A DNA stretch of 64,000 nt, from the NCBI GenBank assembly GCA_039707655.1, contig CM077666.1, positions 394,215,886-394,279,885 of the forward strand. Direction: 5' to 3'. Source of the DNA: Elymus sibiricus. Lineage: Eukaryota; Streptophyta; Magnoliopsida; Poales; Poaceae. The notes below the pieces were generated by a model, which searched no databases, was not told where the DNA came from, and saw nothing but the letters and a program-made list of their open reading frames with translations. The translations under genes and the position numbers were made by a program. Each line of letters starts with the position of its first letter. The first letter of the stretch is position 1. Positions 32,246-42,600 of the stretch are shown here, in pieces.

Positions 32246-33106
32246 ATGGATCCTCATCCACTAGCTAATCTTTTCAAAAGATCCAATTATGATGAACAAA
32301 TTGCTAGTGAATTTAGTGCACTTGATTATCTCTATGAAGTTTTGCTTGAAAATCATGAATCTAAAAATTGTGATGAAGTGTTAAAAGAAGAAATTTATAA
32401 AGTGATTCATGATAGCTCCTTGAATGAAAAGCATGATTGCAATGATGTTATTATAAATTCTATTAATGTCAATTGTGCTAATGATATGCAAAGCTACAAT
32501 CTTGGGGATGAAAATTTTGTTATGTGCACTACTTATTGCAATGATCATGATTGGGGTGATGATGCTTCTTATGATCTTAAAATTTTATTTAAGCCTCATG
32601 ATGAATATGTTATTGATAATAAAATTTACAATAATATTGACAGTGGATTTGGAAGAGTGTCAACTTTAGGTAAAAATAATGATCCCACTACTTTGGAGAA
32701 TTATCAATCTTATGAATTTTTGGATAAAAGTGGGTTCGGAGAGGTCATGACTTTAGTTGATGTTAATCCCCCTATTTTGGAAGATTATAATTTTTTTATG
32801 CATGTGGATCATAGAGAGAATATTATTCATGATAGCTATATTTTTGAGTTTGATTATGATCCTACATGTAATTATTATGAGAGAGGAAAATATGGTTGTA
32901 GAAATCTTCATGTTACTAAATTGCCTCTCGTTATGTTGAAATTATTAATGCTCCATTCTTCCTATTGGCATATGCTCGATATTGCTTGTCTTGATAATTT
33001 GTTTTCTTATAAAATGCCTATGCATAGGAAGTATGTTAGACTTAAATGTGTTTTTCACATGTTTCATGATGCTCTCTTCGTGTTTCAATCACTATCTTTC
33101 ATGTGA
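32246..33106 (+). CDS. Uncharacterised 286-residue ORF of F1
   Basis: An intact frame starting 233 bp after the LTR with ATGGATCCTCATCCACTAGC. The protein is acidic and Asn/Asp/Tyr-rich (NCDEVLKEEIYKVIHDSSLN, CTTYCNDHDWGDDASYDLKI) and ends in a more hydrophobic, basic segment (FSYKMPMHRKYVRLKCVFHM). No known domain is recognised. The block DKSGFGEVMTLVDVNPP resembles EKSGFGEVKTLNSDVPTTLD in the gag-protease of F3, so the ORF may derive from the gag-protease linker with capsid and protease replaced. It occupies the gag position of a non-autonomous element. Function is unknown; it may be translated or may only be RNA that packages. Confidence 0.55.
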   Translation: MDPHPLANLFKRSNYDEQIASEFSALDYLYEVLLENHESKNCDEVLKEEIYKVIHDSSLNEKHDCNDVIINSINVNCANDMQSYNLGDENFVMCTTYCNDHDWGDDASYDLKILFKPHDEYVIDNKIYNNIDSGFGRVSTLGKNNDPTTLENYQSYEFLDKSGFGEVMTLVDVNPPILEDYNFFMHVDHRENIIHDSYIFEFDYDPTCNYYERGKYGCRNLHVTKLPLVMLKLLMLHSSYWHMLDIACLDNLFSYKMPMHRKYVRLKCVFHMFHDALFVFQSLSFM

Positions 33107-35658
33107 GCATCATTGAAATCTCAAGGCTATCTTAATGGCTATAAAGAAAGAGCTTGTTGGGAGACAACCCAATAAACTTTTTATTACTTTTATTGTGTGT
33201 TTACAAAATTATGCTACTGTTATGATTGTGTTTTTGTGTTTTAATTAGTGTTTGTGTCAAGTAATGCCATTGGGATGATTTGGAAGATAGTATAATTGAT
33301 GTTGTTTGGAAAACAGAAAGTTTTGCGTCCAGTGCTGGAATTTTAATTCTGTACTGGAATGTGACAAAAATCTGAAATTTTTACACAGTATTTTTATATG
33401 AATTTCCCACGTTGTACTAATTTTTCAGAAGTTTTGGAGTTACAGAAGTATGGATTTTAAATAGATTGCAACAGACTGTTCTGTTTTTGACAGATTCTGT
33501 TTTTGATGCATTGTTTTGCTTGTTTTGATGAAACTATGGATATAAGCCATTGAGAAGTTAGAGTACAGTAGGTATAATGAAAAAATAAAATATGAATGGG
33601 TTTGCAACAGTACTTAAAGTAGTGATTTGTTTTGTTATACTAACGGATCTCACGAAGGTTTTGTTGAGTTTTGTGTGATTGAAGTTTTCAAGTTTTGGGT
33701 GAGATTGCGATAGATGAAGGAATAAGGAGTGGCAAGAGCCTAAGCTTGGGGATGCCCAAGGCACCCCAAGGTAATATTCAAGGAAGACTCAAGCATCTAA
33801 GCTTGGGGATGCCCCGGAAGGCATCCCCTCTTTCTTCTACCAACCATCGGTAATTTTATTTGGAGCTATATTTTTATTCGTCACATGATATGTGTTTTAC
33901 TTGGAGCGTCTTGTATTATATGAGTCTTTGCTTTGTTTGCTTTTTAGTTTGTCACAATCATCCTTGCAGAACACACCTATCTTGAGAGAGCCACACGTTC
34001 ATCATAATTTGTTAGAATACTCTATGTGCTTCACTTAAATTTTTGAGCTAGGCAGTTGCTCTAGTGCTTCACTTAAATCTTTTTGAGCACGGTGGTGGCT
34101 ATATTTTGAATAAATAAACTCTCATGCTTCACTTATATTATTTTGAGAGTTTATTGAAATTTTGAAGAAATGAATTCTCATGCTTCACTTATATTATTTT
34201 GAGAGTTTATTGAAATTTTGAAGAAATGAATTCTCATGCTTCACTTATATTATTTTGAGAATTGATAAGATTGAAATTTTGAAGAAATATTTGCACTCTC
34301 ATGCCTCACTTATATCTTTTTGAGAGTTGATAATAGTAATGGTAATTTGCACAAGATATGAAATTGGTCCCAAAGTGATGAATATTCAAGAGGGATATAA
34401 TAAAAACTTTCATATAGATCATTGGATATGATAAGTGTGATTCCTTGCAATAGTTTTGCGATATGGAAATGATAATATGTGAGTCATGTTAGTGAGTAAT
34501 TGTGATTTAGTAAGAATATTAGTGTTAAGGTTTGTGATTCCCTATGCATGCACATCAAGTCAATAGTTATGCAACAAAATTATATCCTACTTATGGTGCA
34601 TTATTCGGTGTTAGTTATGTTCAATGCATGTTTATGACCGTTTTCGCTTTTTGGTTGGTTGCTTCTCAATCTATTTGCTAGCCTTCATTTGTACTAAGCG
34701 GAAATATTGCTTGTGCATCCAAAATCCTTAAACCCAAGTTGTGCCAAATGAGTCCACTATATCTACCTATATGCGGTATTTCAATGCCGTTCCAAGTAAA
34801 TTTGCGTGTGCCAACTCTAATTTTCAAAATAATTTTTCCGTTTTGTGTGCCCGTACCGCTCATGAAGCGGCAGGGGGTGGCCATTATTTTCCATGCTAGG
34901 TGTGTTATTCTCACGATGAGTGTTTATTCACTTGTCATTACATGAGAGAATGGTTGGTAATAGGGATGCCCAGTCCCACAATGAGATAAAAAAATTAATA
35001 AAAGCAAAATTCCTTGGAAAGTGATGGTATGGAGGGCACCCATGGATACGGCTAGCCATGGATTGTCAAAGAATGGTGGAAAGGAAATAAACTTTACTTT
35101 CTGTTTGGGAACCACCTATGATGTGTCTAGCATGGAAAATAATGGGAATTCTCGGTTGTTTTCGTTGACAGGAAAAGCATGCCTCTCAAAATATTTTATC
35201 CCTTTAATTTCAGCCTTGAGCTCTGGCACATTTGACAAATCTCTGCTTCCCTCTGCGGAGGGCCTATCTATTTACTTTTATGCTATTTTTATTTTTATTT
35301 GAGTCTCCATCTTCTCTTACAAAAGCACCAACAAGAGAGCACTATTGTCATACTTGTGCATTGTGTGTAGCTAATATTTGAGTGTGTTTCATGAATGGAT
35401 CAATGATTGAGCATAATGGGCTAGGGATAACTTTCTTTAGCGTTGATATTTTGAAAGACATGGTTGCTTGTTAGCATGCTTGAGTATTTATATCTTCATG
35501 TCAAATTATAGACTATTGCTTTGAATCATTCAAGTCCAATGTCCATGCTATAAAAGAAAAGAATATATGATGAATATGATAGGCAGCATTCCACATCAAA
35601 AATTCTATTTTTATCATTTACCTACTCAAGGATGAGCAGGAATTAAGCTTGGGGATGC
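33107..35658. other. F1 non-coding 3' internal region
   Basis: No gene seen. It contains two copies of aagcttggggatgcc near 33750 and 33800, a tandem repeat block at 34060-34330, and a final aattaagcttggggatgc (35641-35658) just before the 3' LTR that serves as the likely polypurine-type tract. Homologous sequence lies inverted at 12190-13760 and 52143-54880. Confidence 0.6.
34060..34330 (+). repeat. Tandem repeats of about 55-60 bp in F1
   Basis: The unit contains ctcatgcttcacttatatta followed by ttttgagagtttattgaaat. Three near-perfect copies lie at about 34128-34260, with diverged copies either side that carry gcttcacttaaat. A related, shorter cluster lies in F3 at 53880-54010 in the opposite orientation (ataagtgaagca). 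Confidence 0.8.
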
Positions 35659-37175
35659 TGATACGTCTCCAACATATCTATAATTTTTTATTGTTCCATG
35701 CTGTTATATTATAAATCTTGGATGTTTTTATATACATTTACAGCAATTATATATCATTTTTTGGGACTAACCTATTAACTTAGTGCCTAGTGCCAGTTGC
35801 TATTTTTCTACCTGTTTTTGGTTTTACAGAAAATCAATACCAAACTAACTCCAAATGCCACGAAACTTTTTGGAGATTTTTTTATGGACAAGATAAACAC
35901 TAGAAGCTTAGGGGGGGGGCAGGCGTACCCTGGTTCCTCGTGGGCCCACCTCAGCTCCGTTTGACCTAATTCAACCACTATAAATTCCCAAAAAATCAGA
36001 AACCCTCAGGGGAGTCCACGAAATACTTTTTCCGCCGCCGCAAGTTTCTGTTCTTGAGAGATCCCATATGGAGGCCTTCTCCGGTACTCCGCCGGAGGGG
36101 GAATCGATCACGGAGGGGCTCTGCATCAACCTTGCTACCCTTCCGATGATGCGTGAGTAGTTTACCACAGACCTTCGGGTCCATAGTTAGTAGCTAGATG
36201 GCTTCTTCTCTCTTTTTGATCTTCAATACAATGTTCTCCTCGATGTTCTTGGAGTTCTATCCGATGTAATCACTTTTTGCGGTGTGTTTGTTGGGATCCG
36301 ATGAATTGTGAGTTTATGATCAGATTATCCATGAATATTATTTGAGTCTTCTCTAATCTCTTTTATGCATGATTATTATAGCTTCGTATTTCTTCTCCAA
36401 TCTATTGATTTGGTTTGGCCAACTAGATTGATTTATCTTGCCATGGGAAGAGGTGCTTTGTAATGGGTTTGATCTTGCGGTGCTCAATCCTAGTGACAGA
36501 AAGGGACATGACATGTATGTATTATTGCTATTAAGGGTAAAAAGATGGGGTTTATTCATGCATGAGTTTATCTTGTCTACATCATGTCATCTTGCTTAAG
36601 GCGTTACTCCGTTCTTTTATGGACTTAATACACTAGATGCATGCTGGATAGCGGTCGATGTGTGGAGTAATAGTAGTAGATGCAGGCAGGAGTCGGTCTA
36701 CTTGTCTCGGACGTGATGCCTATATACATGATCATTGCCTTGGATATTGTCATGATTATTTGCTTTTCTATCAATTGCCCAACAGTAATTTGTCTACCCA
36801 CCGTATGCTATTTTCTTGAGAGAAGCCTCTAGTGAAAACTATGGCCCCCGGGTCTATCTAAATCATATTACTAAAATCCTAAAAATACTTGCTACAATTT
36901 TATTTTATTTATTTTATTTTGTATTTTTGTTTCAATCTATCTATCTATCACATACAATTTAAACTTGCAATTGACCGCCGTGGGATTGACAACCCCTCGT
37001 TTGCGTTGGGTGCAAGGATTTGTTGTTTGTGTGCAAGTACTGCTAACGAGGTGTTGCGTGGTTCTCCTACTGGATTGATTACCTTGGTTTCATAACTGAG
37101 GGAAATACTTACCTCTGCTATGCTGCATCATCCCTTCCTCTTCGGGGATAATACCAATGCAAGCTACAAGTAGCA
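35659..37175 (+). repeat. F1 3' LTR
   Basis: 1517 bp from TGATACGTCTCCAACATATC to CTACAAGTAGCA. Compared with the 5' LTR it lacks a short stretch around the agaagaccagatgccagagg segment near 35910. Confidence 0.9.
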
Positions 37176-38420
37176 CCAACCACCACTTCAAGCAGCTCTC
37201 TCGCGAGGTGAATGCCGCCCTCCCGAGGCCTGAGGCCGCGCGGCCCCTCAAGTGGTCGTAGTACGCCATCACCTTCGACTCCAAGGACCACCCAAGTCCT
37301 CGGCCTCTGCAGGCGCACTCCCCATGTTGTGCACTCCCACCATCAGCAATGTTGCGGTCACCAAGACCCTCATCGACGGAGGCGCCGGCCTCAACATGAT
37401 CTCCATCGAGACCTTTGAGACGCTCCAAGTGCCCTACGACCAGCTGATGCCAACCAGGCCCTTGTCCGGAGTGACCGATGGCTCCACCATCCCTCTGGGG
37501 CAAGTGCACCTTCCCGTCACCTTTGGCACCCGCAAGAACTACCACACCGAGCTTATCGACTTCGACGTGGCGCACATCGGCCTGCCATACAACGCCATCT
37601 TGGGCTACCCAGCTCTCGCCAAGTTAATGGCGGTGACCCACCATGCCTACAACGTCCTCAAGATGCTTGGCTACAGCAGCATCATCACTGTCACCTATGA
37701 CGAGAAGGACGCGGTCTGCTCCCTTGAGCACACCTACAAGGCCGCCGCTGCCGCGCATCCGGCTGACGAGGACACGGCCGAGCCTCCTGAGGCCGCGCCT
37801 GCGAAGAAGATGCAGTTGTTCTCTCAGGACCATGCCGAGACGAAGAAGGTGTCGGTGGATGGCAGTGGCTCAGGCCCTGCCTTCACCATCGGCGCTGGCC
37901 TTCCTCCTGCATAGGAAAGCGCACTTGTCGCCTTCCTTCGGGCAAACTCGGATGTTTTTGCCTGGAAAGCATCTGACTTGTCCGGTGTGCCAAGGGAGGT
38001 GATCAAGCACCACTTAGCGGTGTGCACCAACGCACGCCCCATCAAGCAAAAAGCACGGCACCAGGTGCCAGAGAAGCAAGATTTCATCATCAAGGAAGTT
38101 CAGAAGCTCCAAGAAGCTGGGGTCGTCCGAGAGGCACGCCATCCCGAATGGCTCGCCAACCCAGTTGTCGTCCCCAAGAAGGGCGGCAAGGAGCGAATGT
38201 GTGTCGACTTCACGAGCCTCAACAAGGCCAGCCCTCAGGACCCCTTCTTGCTATCGTGAGACGGTCAGGGCGCGGGCCTCGCCACCGGTGGCGCACCCAT
38301 GCCTTTCGGTCTGAGGAATGCCGGCGCCACCTTCCAGAGGCTGGCGCCCATCGTGCCAGGGCCTCGCGAGCCTCCTGCTTCTCGCGAGCCCCCTGGGCCT
38401 TAGGAGCCCCTTGGTCCCAG
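37176..38420 (+). pseudogene. Element C protease and reverse-transcriptase fragments
   Basis: Continuation of element C after F1. A retropepsin reads VTKTLIDGGAGLNMISIETF and YNAILGYPALAKLMAVTHHA. A TAG follows at 37912-37914. Beyond it, in the same frame, is the reverse-transcriptase start: FLRANSDVFAWKASDLSGVP, HLAVCTNARPIKQKARHQVP, EWLANPVVVPKKGGKERMCV. After NKASPQDPFLLS there is a TGA (38257-38259), and the frame resumes at MPFGLRNAGATFQRL. The segment with the first catalytic Asp (normally the DAYSGYHQ region) is absent, so it cannot be active. A frameshift lies between the gag tail and protease near 37250-37300. Confidence 0.85.
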
Positions 38421-39638
38421 AGGACTGAGCTTCCATGGCATGCCTCACCGGGCGATCTGACACTTCCCCAACACGATTCTGCCAGGTGCGTTCGAGTGTC
38501 ACATCACGCGGCCCGAGTTCTTTCTCACCGCGCCTTCCGCACCTTCGCTCCCGGGATCCTTCCGCCAAGGTGATTTGGTTTAACGCGACTGAGGGCGCCC
38601 CACGGGCTGCACCAACCTCAAGCTGACCCGTGCCGAACACGGCAGCCTTGCCTCTCTCCTTTTGGTTGTGTAATGAATCTTGCTGATTATGCTCTGATAA
38701 GCTTATGTTGCCTACATAATTGTGTATTTTACGTGATGCCTTCTCGAGAGCGCCACGCGCTCGCGATCCCTCTCCTGACCGTTCCGTGAGCGGGGGCTAG
38801 GCACGGCTCCTGTGCTTGGGTCCGTCCCTGCAGCACTGCCAAACTCAAGTGAATGAGCTCTGGCTCGCGGGCCTACTCCCGCGCACGTCACCTCACCAAG
38901 GTCCTTGGTGCCATATCTCCTCACGCAACGGCCACAAGCAGGCTAGCGAGCGCGCGCCGCTCCCCTATTGTGAGATTTGTCTGCATGCAGTGTCCCAGGA
39001 GCAAGCCACTCGGAGGCCTTGTGGGCGGCCTCTAGCGAGCTGGCCTGTGGCGGTCACTTAATCAAAGGGCTTCGCGAGATGAAAACTTCGAAGGCCGAGC
39101 CTCGTGAGGCACGCCTCATGAGCTGCACGCGCCCCTCATGAGCTGTGGCTCACCCGGTGACGCTCTCCGCCGAAAGCTAAGTCCAACCTCCTCGCGAGAT
39201 GCCCTCACCGTCGCTCAAGCTCCCTCCATTCATGATCTCGCTAAGTGTTGGCATTTTTCTTTCGCGTGAGCCGCTTGCACGCCAAAGGGGGGCTTCCAGG
39301 AGCCCTTACTAGCTCCCGGTGCCCCTCACCTCCTAGCCTTGTACAGGCATCGTGACCTGACATACCAGCGACGGCTGCAGGCCCGCTCGGGGGCTGGGTC
39401 CTGACGGCATAGAGCGCCGAGGCAAGCAAGAAAGAAAAAAAATAGGCCTCGCGAGAGGACTTTGGGAGGGAACGCATACATTCCAAAACACAAAAGCATT
39501 AAGTTAAAAACATAAAAGCCATTGTTTTCACACCCCCACGGGGCTACATCAATCCGTCGCAGGAAAAGAGAAAAAGAAGAAAGAGGCCTAGGCGGGGCGC
39601 CATCATCCCCAAGACTCCAACACGAACGCCGTCCGCAC
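38421..39638. other. Element C 3' non-coding region
   Basis: No convincing gene. Rest of pol (RNase H, integrase) is missing. The DNA is rich in cctcgcgag/gcctcgtgagg words like those in the C LTR. The plus-strand sequence near 39450-39560 is the 3' flank of the antisense B3-like ORF. Confidence 0.5.
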
Positions 39639-40304
39639 CTAGTCGGTCTTCGTCCTTGCTCTTGACGCGGGGGGGGCGGGGCTGTCATCACTCCCGCTTC
39701 CACCGGAGGGGGCGGCACCACTGTCGCTGTCGTCCTCGCTGGAGGAGCCATTGTAGCTGCCGTCCTCGCTCTCTGCGCAGCACTCTAGACGGCTGCCGGA
39801 GATCCCGAAGATCTTCACGAAGAGTGTGGCGGCCTCATCGTACTTGAACTGGAGGACGTGGCCCCGCTTCAGGCCGCGGGCAAGGGCGAACGACTTCCAC
39901 CCCTGCTTCAAGAACATGAAGCCCGAGGGGGTGAACTCCGTCGCCACCCAGGAGGGGCCGTTGCAGCAGCCATCAGCCTACACCCACAAGCCCAAGGGCG
40001 TGCAGTCCGCCATCGCCTCTGCGAAGGAGTCTGGGAGCCGGAGCCAGGTGCAGGGCCGGCGGTGCATGTTCACTATGAACTCGTGAGCCACCTCCGCTGA
40101 GTGGCTCCCCGCCTGGGGAGGTATGGCGGCCGCCCCGCCACGGCCACCTCGGCCGCGCGCGCCGCGCCCTTCGCCCCCGCTAGCGGCGCCCCTTCCGCGG
40201 CCACTGGGACCGGCGCCGGCAGCCGCCGGGGAGCGCCCGTGCCCCCGGGGCGGAACCCTGGATGCGGCAGCAAAAGCGCGAGCGCACCCTCTTCCCCTCG
40301 CCAT
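39639..40304 (-). pseudogene. B3-domain-like protein, antisense within element C, one stop
   Basis: The ATG is at 40302-40304 and the frame runs 222 codons. After an Arg/Gly/Ala-rich start (MARGRGCARAF) comes EFIVNMHRRPCTWLRLPDSF, resembling the first strands of a plant B3 DNA-binding domain. Then TPSGFMFLKQGWKSFALARG and KRGHVLQFKYDEAATLFVKI match the B3 core (GW..F....L..GD.L.F). A Ser/Asp-rich acidic tail follows (GSSSEDDSDSGAAPSGGSGS). A TAG at 39978-39980 splits the domain. The ORF lies opposite to the element's own genes, between pol and the 3' LTR, where Tat-lineage elements are known to carry extra ORFs. It may be a captured REM-type B3 gene. Product and expression are unproven. Confidence 0.65.
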
Positions 40305-40610
40305 CGCTGCGGTGGCTCTGGCAAGACAAGGAAGGAAAGAGCGGAGGAGGAAGGAGATGGATGGAGGACTTCGACTCTTCGCTCCCCCCTCTTTATGCTC
40401 GGTGTGGGGCTCTTCTCGTCGCTGCGCCTTCTTCGGCGTCGGGAATCGAAGCAGCAGCAGCAGAAGGAAGGCAATGATGGTCTCGCACTGCGCGCGGGCA
40501 GGCTTTATGTCAGCGCGGGTGGTTACCAAGGCATCATGGGAGAAGTGGGGGCGTCCCCCGTCACATTGTGCGCCACGCGTCGCGCCTGGCCCACAGGCGG
40601 TTAGGGCCTG

Positions 40611-41071
40611 CGCCGACCCGTCGGCCTTTGTCCCAGGGCACAACGCCTGACGGAGGCCCAACAGGCGGCCACCAGCAAACATCTCAGACAAGACCCCTCA
40701 TGAGGCCCCGGCCTCCTGAGGACCCCTCCTCCCGGAGCGGGCGAGCAGGAATCGGCCACGACTTCGCCAAGAGCCTCGCGAGGCCCCCTCGCGAGGTGGC
40801 CTCCTGAGGTTGCCTCCCGAGGCACCCTCCTGAGGACACACCAGACAAGCTGTTTGGCTCGGTCGCGCGGTCTCGTGCCCATCACGTGGGTGACGCGCGC
40901 GGCGATGAACGCCAACAGAGGCCATGCCAGCAGACGCAGATGAAGATGGTTTCCCCTTTTGTGCTAAGGGAGTAAGGCCAGCAATCCACTTCCCAAAGCA
41001 ACCCCCAAAGGTTGCCTGATCGGCGAAAGAAGACCTAGACAGCGGGCGCGCAGGGCAGAGGTCATCACCGA
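40611..41071 (+). repeat. Element C 3' LTR, truncated
   Basis: Homologous to 27760-28216 of the 5' LTR (ggcccaacaggcggccacca, gacaagacccctcatgaggc). The extreme 5' end is diverged or missing, and it stops inside the LTR at gtcatcaccga, where B LTR sequence resumes. Confidence 0.8.
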
Positions 41072-41945
41072 AACAAAGCATTAGCACATAGTGAATACAT
41101 GAACTCCTCAAACTACGGCAATCATCGAAAAGAATCCCAATTATTGTCACCTTGGGGTATGCGGATCATGACACGTAACAGGTGCATATAACTTGCAAAA
41201 TAGGATCAGGAACTCAAATATATTCATGAAAACATAGAGGGTTCAGATCTGAAATCATGGCACTCGGGCCCTAGTGACAAGCATTAAGCATAGCAAAGTC
41301 ATAGCAACATCAATCTCAGAACATAGTGGATACTAGGGATCAAAGCCCTAACAAATTGACTCGATTACATAGTAAATCTCATCCAACCCATCACCGTCCA
41401 GCAAGCCTATGAAGAAATTACTCACGCACGGCGGTGAGCATTATGAAATTAGTGATGGAGGATGGTTGATGATGACGACGGTGTCGAATCCCCCTCTCCG
41501 GAGCCCCGAACGGACTCCAGATCAGCCCTCCCGATGAAGAACAGGAGGTGGCGGCGGCTCCGTATCATAGAACGCAATGATTCTTTCTCTCTATTTTTTC
41601 TCCATGAATAGGTACTTATAGCGTTGGAGTTAGGTCAAACGGAGTTGCCAAGGGCCCACAAGCCTGCTAGGCGCGCCCTGGGGGGGTGGGCGCGCCCCCA
41701 GGCTTATGGCGCCTATGGGCCCCCCCTCGGGTAGATCTTTGCGCGAGTATTTTTTATATATTCTGACTTAATTCTCTGTAAATTTTCAGGTCCATCCGAG
41801 AACTTTTATTTCTGCACAAAAACAACACCATAGCAATTCTGCTGAAAACAGCGTCAGTCCTGGTTAGTTCCATTCAAATCGCGCAAATTAGAGTGCAAAC
41901 TAGAGTAAAAGTGTTTGGAAAAGTAGATACGTTTGGGACGTATCA

Positions 41946-42600
41946 ACAGTCCAAGGTAATTTTGTCGATCCAGAGGATGCTGGTAAATATGCAAACTTCA
42001 AGAGATCCTATAATGATCTGAAGCAAGCATAGTGGAGTTGGAATATTCGTACTAATGAAATGGTCAAATAAATTGATTTCATCAAGTAAAGCAAAGATGC
42101 TTGTATTTATAGGAAAGTAAGTGGGAGCATGATAATATTTCTAAACACTATATGTGCATGACATATTGTTGATTGGAAATTATGTAAATTTCTTGACACG
42201 GATTAAGACTTTATTGAAACTAGTTTTCAGTAAAATACTTAAGCGGTGAATAGTTCTAGTATTAGGCATAATGATCTATGGAGATAGTAGTGTCTAATCA
42301 GGCTTAGCCAAAATACATATTGACAGAATACTAAAGCAGTTTAGTATGAAAAATGTCAAGAAGAGTTTCTTGTCAAAGTCACATGGAAGGAGTTTTAGCA
42401 AGAATCAGTATCCTAAAATACTGATGAGCGAAATATGATTTCAAACACAGTTGTATTCCATGATATGTAAACAACCAGATATTTCCAGTACTCCAAGTAA
42501 GTTGTGAGTAAAAGTTACTAGTATGGTCAAATTGTTGATCATAGGACAACAATGTCGCTAAGTGCTTACTAGATTATTGACTCTAGTGCAAGTGGGAGAC
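41946..42600 (+). pseudogene. Element K: copia reverse-transcriptase/RNase H relic
   Basis: Decayed 3' part of a BARE1/Angela-type copia polyprotein, plus strand. Around 42100-42210 it reads KMLVFIGK, then LYVHDILLIGN, which corresponds to the YVDDILLIGN box with the first Asp of the DD pair changed to His. Many stops and frameshifts follow; later pieces such as AKIHIDRILKQFSMKNVKKS are still recognisable. The purine tract caagtgggagac ends at 42600 next to the LTR. The 5' part was cut off by element B at 41945. Confidence 0.85.

Larger units (their letters stand above)
30455..37175 (+). mobile_element. F1: complete non-autonomous Athila-type element nested in C
   Basis: A 6721-bp element with two LTRs of about 1.5 kb, a PBS and a 5-bp target duplication CCAAC (30450-30454 and 37176-37180). 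The internal region (32013-35658) carries one 286-codon ORF and no gag capsid, protease or polymerase. The rest is AT-rich and homologous to the 3' regions of A and F3. Confidence 0.92.
27730..41071 (+). mobile_element. Element C: Tat-lineage Ty3/gypsy element, nested and degraded
   Basis: A plus-strand element inserted in the B LTR. It comprises 5' LTR, PBS, gag, protease, reverse-transcriptase start (interrupted by F1), a 3' region with an antisense B3-like ORF, and a truncated 3' LTR. The 3' LTR stops at about 41071, equivalent to about 28216 of the 5' LTR, so the right junction is a deletion and no target duplication can be checked. Confidence 0.85.
27273..41945 (-). repeat. Element B 5' LTR, split by element C
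   Basis: The LTR is 27273-27729 plus about 41072-41945. It aligns with the A LTR, except that roughly 60-70 bp present in A (the stretch from ggcagcggggtccttaagg to gagaaccggaat) is absent at the C junction. The outer end reads TGATACGTCCCAAACG on the minus strand. The five bases after it (acagt) are the expected target duplication in copia element K. A minus-strand TATA-type GCTATAAGTACC is near 41617. Confidence 0.8.
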
